Assembly: GCA_016778825.1 (NCBI GenBank)
Contig: JADHOU010000044.1
Location: 1-9,236 of the forward strand
Source: Candidatus Puniceispirillum sp.
GTDB taxonomy: Bacteria; Pseudomonadota; Alphaproteobacteria; Puniceispirillales; Puniceispirillaceae
Reading direction: 5' to 3'
DNA: 9,236 bases
Under the pieces are notes generated by a model. That model was not told the origin of the DNA. It was given only the letters and a program-made list of their open reading frames with translations, and made no database searches. Shown here in pieces: positions 8,203-9,236 of the stretch (its first letter is position 1; each line of letters opens with the position of its first letter). The translations under genes and the position numbers were made by a program.

Positions 8203-9236
<1,034 letters not shown>

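Overview
The window reads as an ordinary stretch of core chromosome from a Gram-negative bacterium, most likely an alphaproteobacterium. The grounds are gene content (bifunctional heptose kinase/adenylyltransferase, a BacA/SbmA-type protein, a complete mreB-mreC-mreD-mrdA-rodA cluster with ilvC upstream), the character of the proteins, and base composition near 50% GC by eye. A marine, SAR116-like or Rhodospirillales-like lineage would fit, but that is inference only. Nothing looks mobile: there is no transposase, integrase, tRNA, CRISPR array or phage gene.

Layout from left to right. Positions 1-1317 (+) hold hldE, cut at its 5' end by the window edge. It meets sbmA/bacA (1382-2389, -) tail to tail, with a hairpin plus T-tract terminator between them. 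Next, all on the minus strand and transcribed right to left, lies the rod-shape cluster: mreB (7023-8060), mreC (6093-7007), mreD (5560-6096), mrdA/PBP2 (3611-5560) and rodA/mrdB (2520-3608). A 142-base gap with a perfect 12-bp stem-loop separates mreB from ilvC (8203-9222, -), which appears complete at the right edge.

The five rod genes encode the elongasome. MreB filaments lie under the inner membrane. MreC and MreD link them to the periplasm. RodA polymerises glycan strands and PBP2 crosslinks them. The last four genes are nearly contiguous: mreC/mreD overlap by 4 bases, mreD/mrdA by 1, and mrdA/rodA are 2 bases apart. This indicates one translationally coupled operon. hldE (LPS heptose precursor) and sbmA (inner-membrane peptide uptake) also concern the envelope; ilvC belongs to branched-chain amino acid synthesis.

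I found no undescribed system here. The points worth a second look are details: an insertion of about 43 residues in PBP2, a Cys/Cys/His/Cys set beside the PBP2 active site, a twin-arginine-like PBP2 N-terminus, an N-terminally short SbmA, and a 130-base spacer with two perfect palindromes and a likely sbmA promoter. No gene-free stretch exceeds 142 bases.
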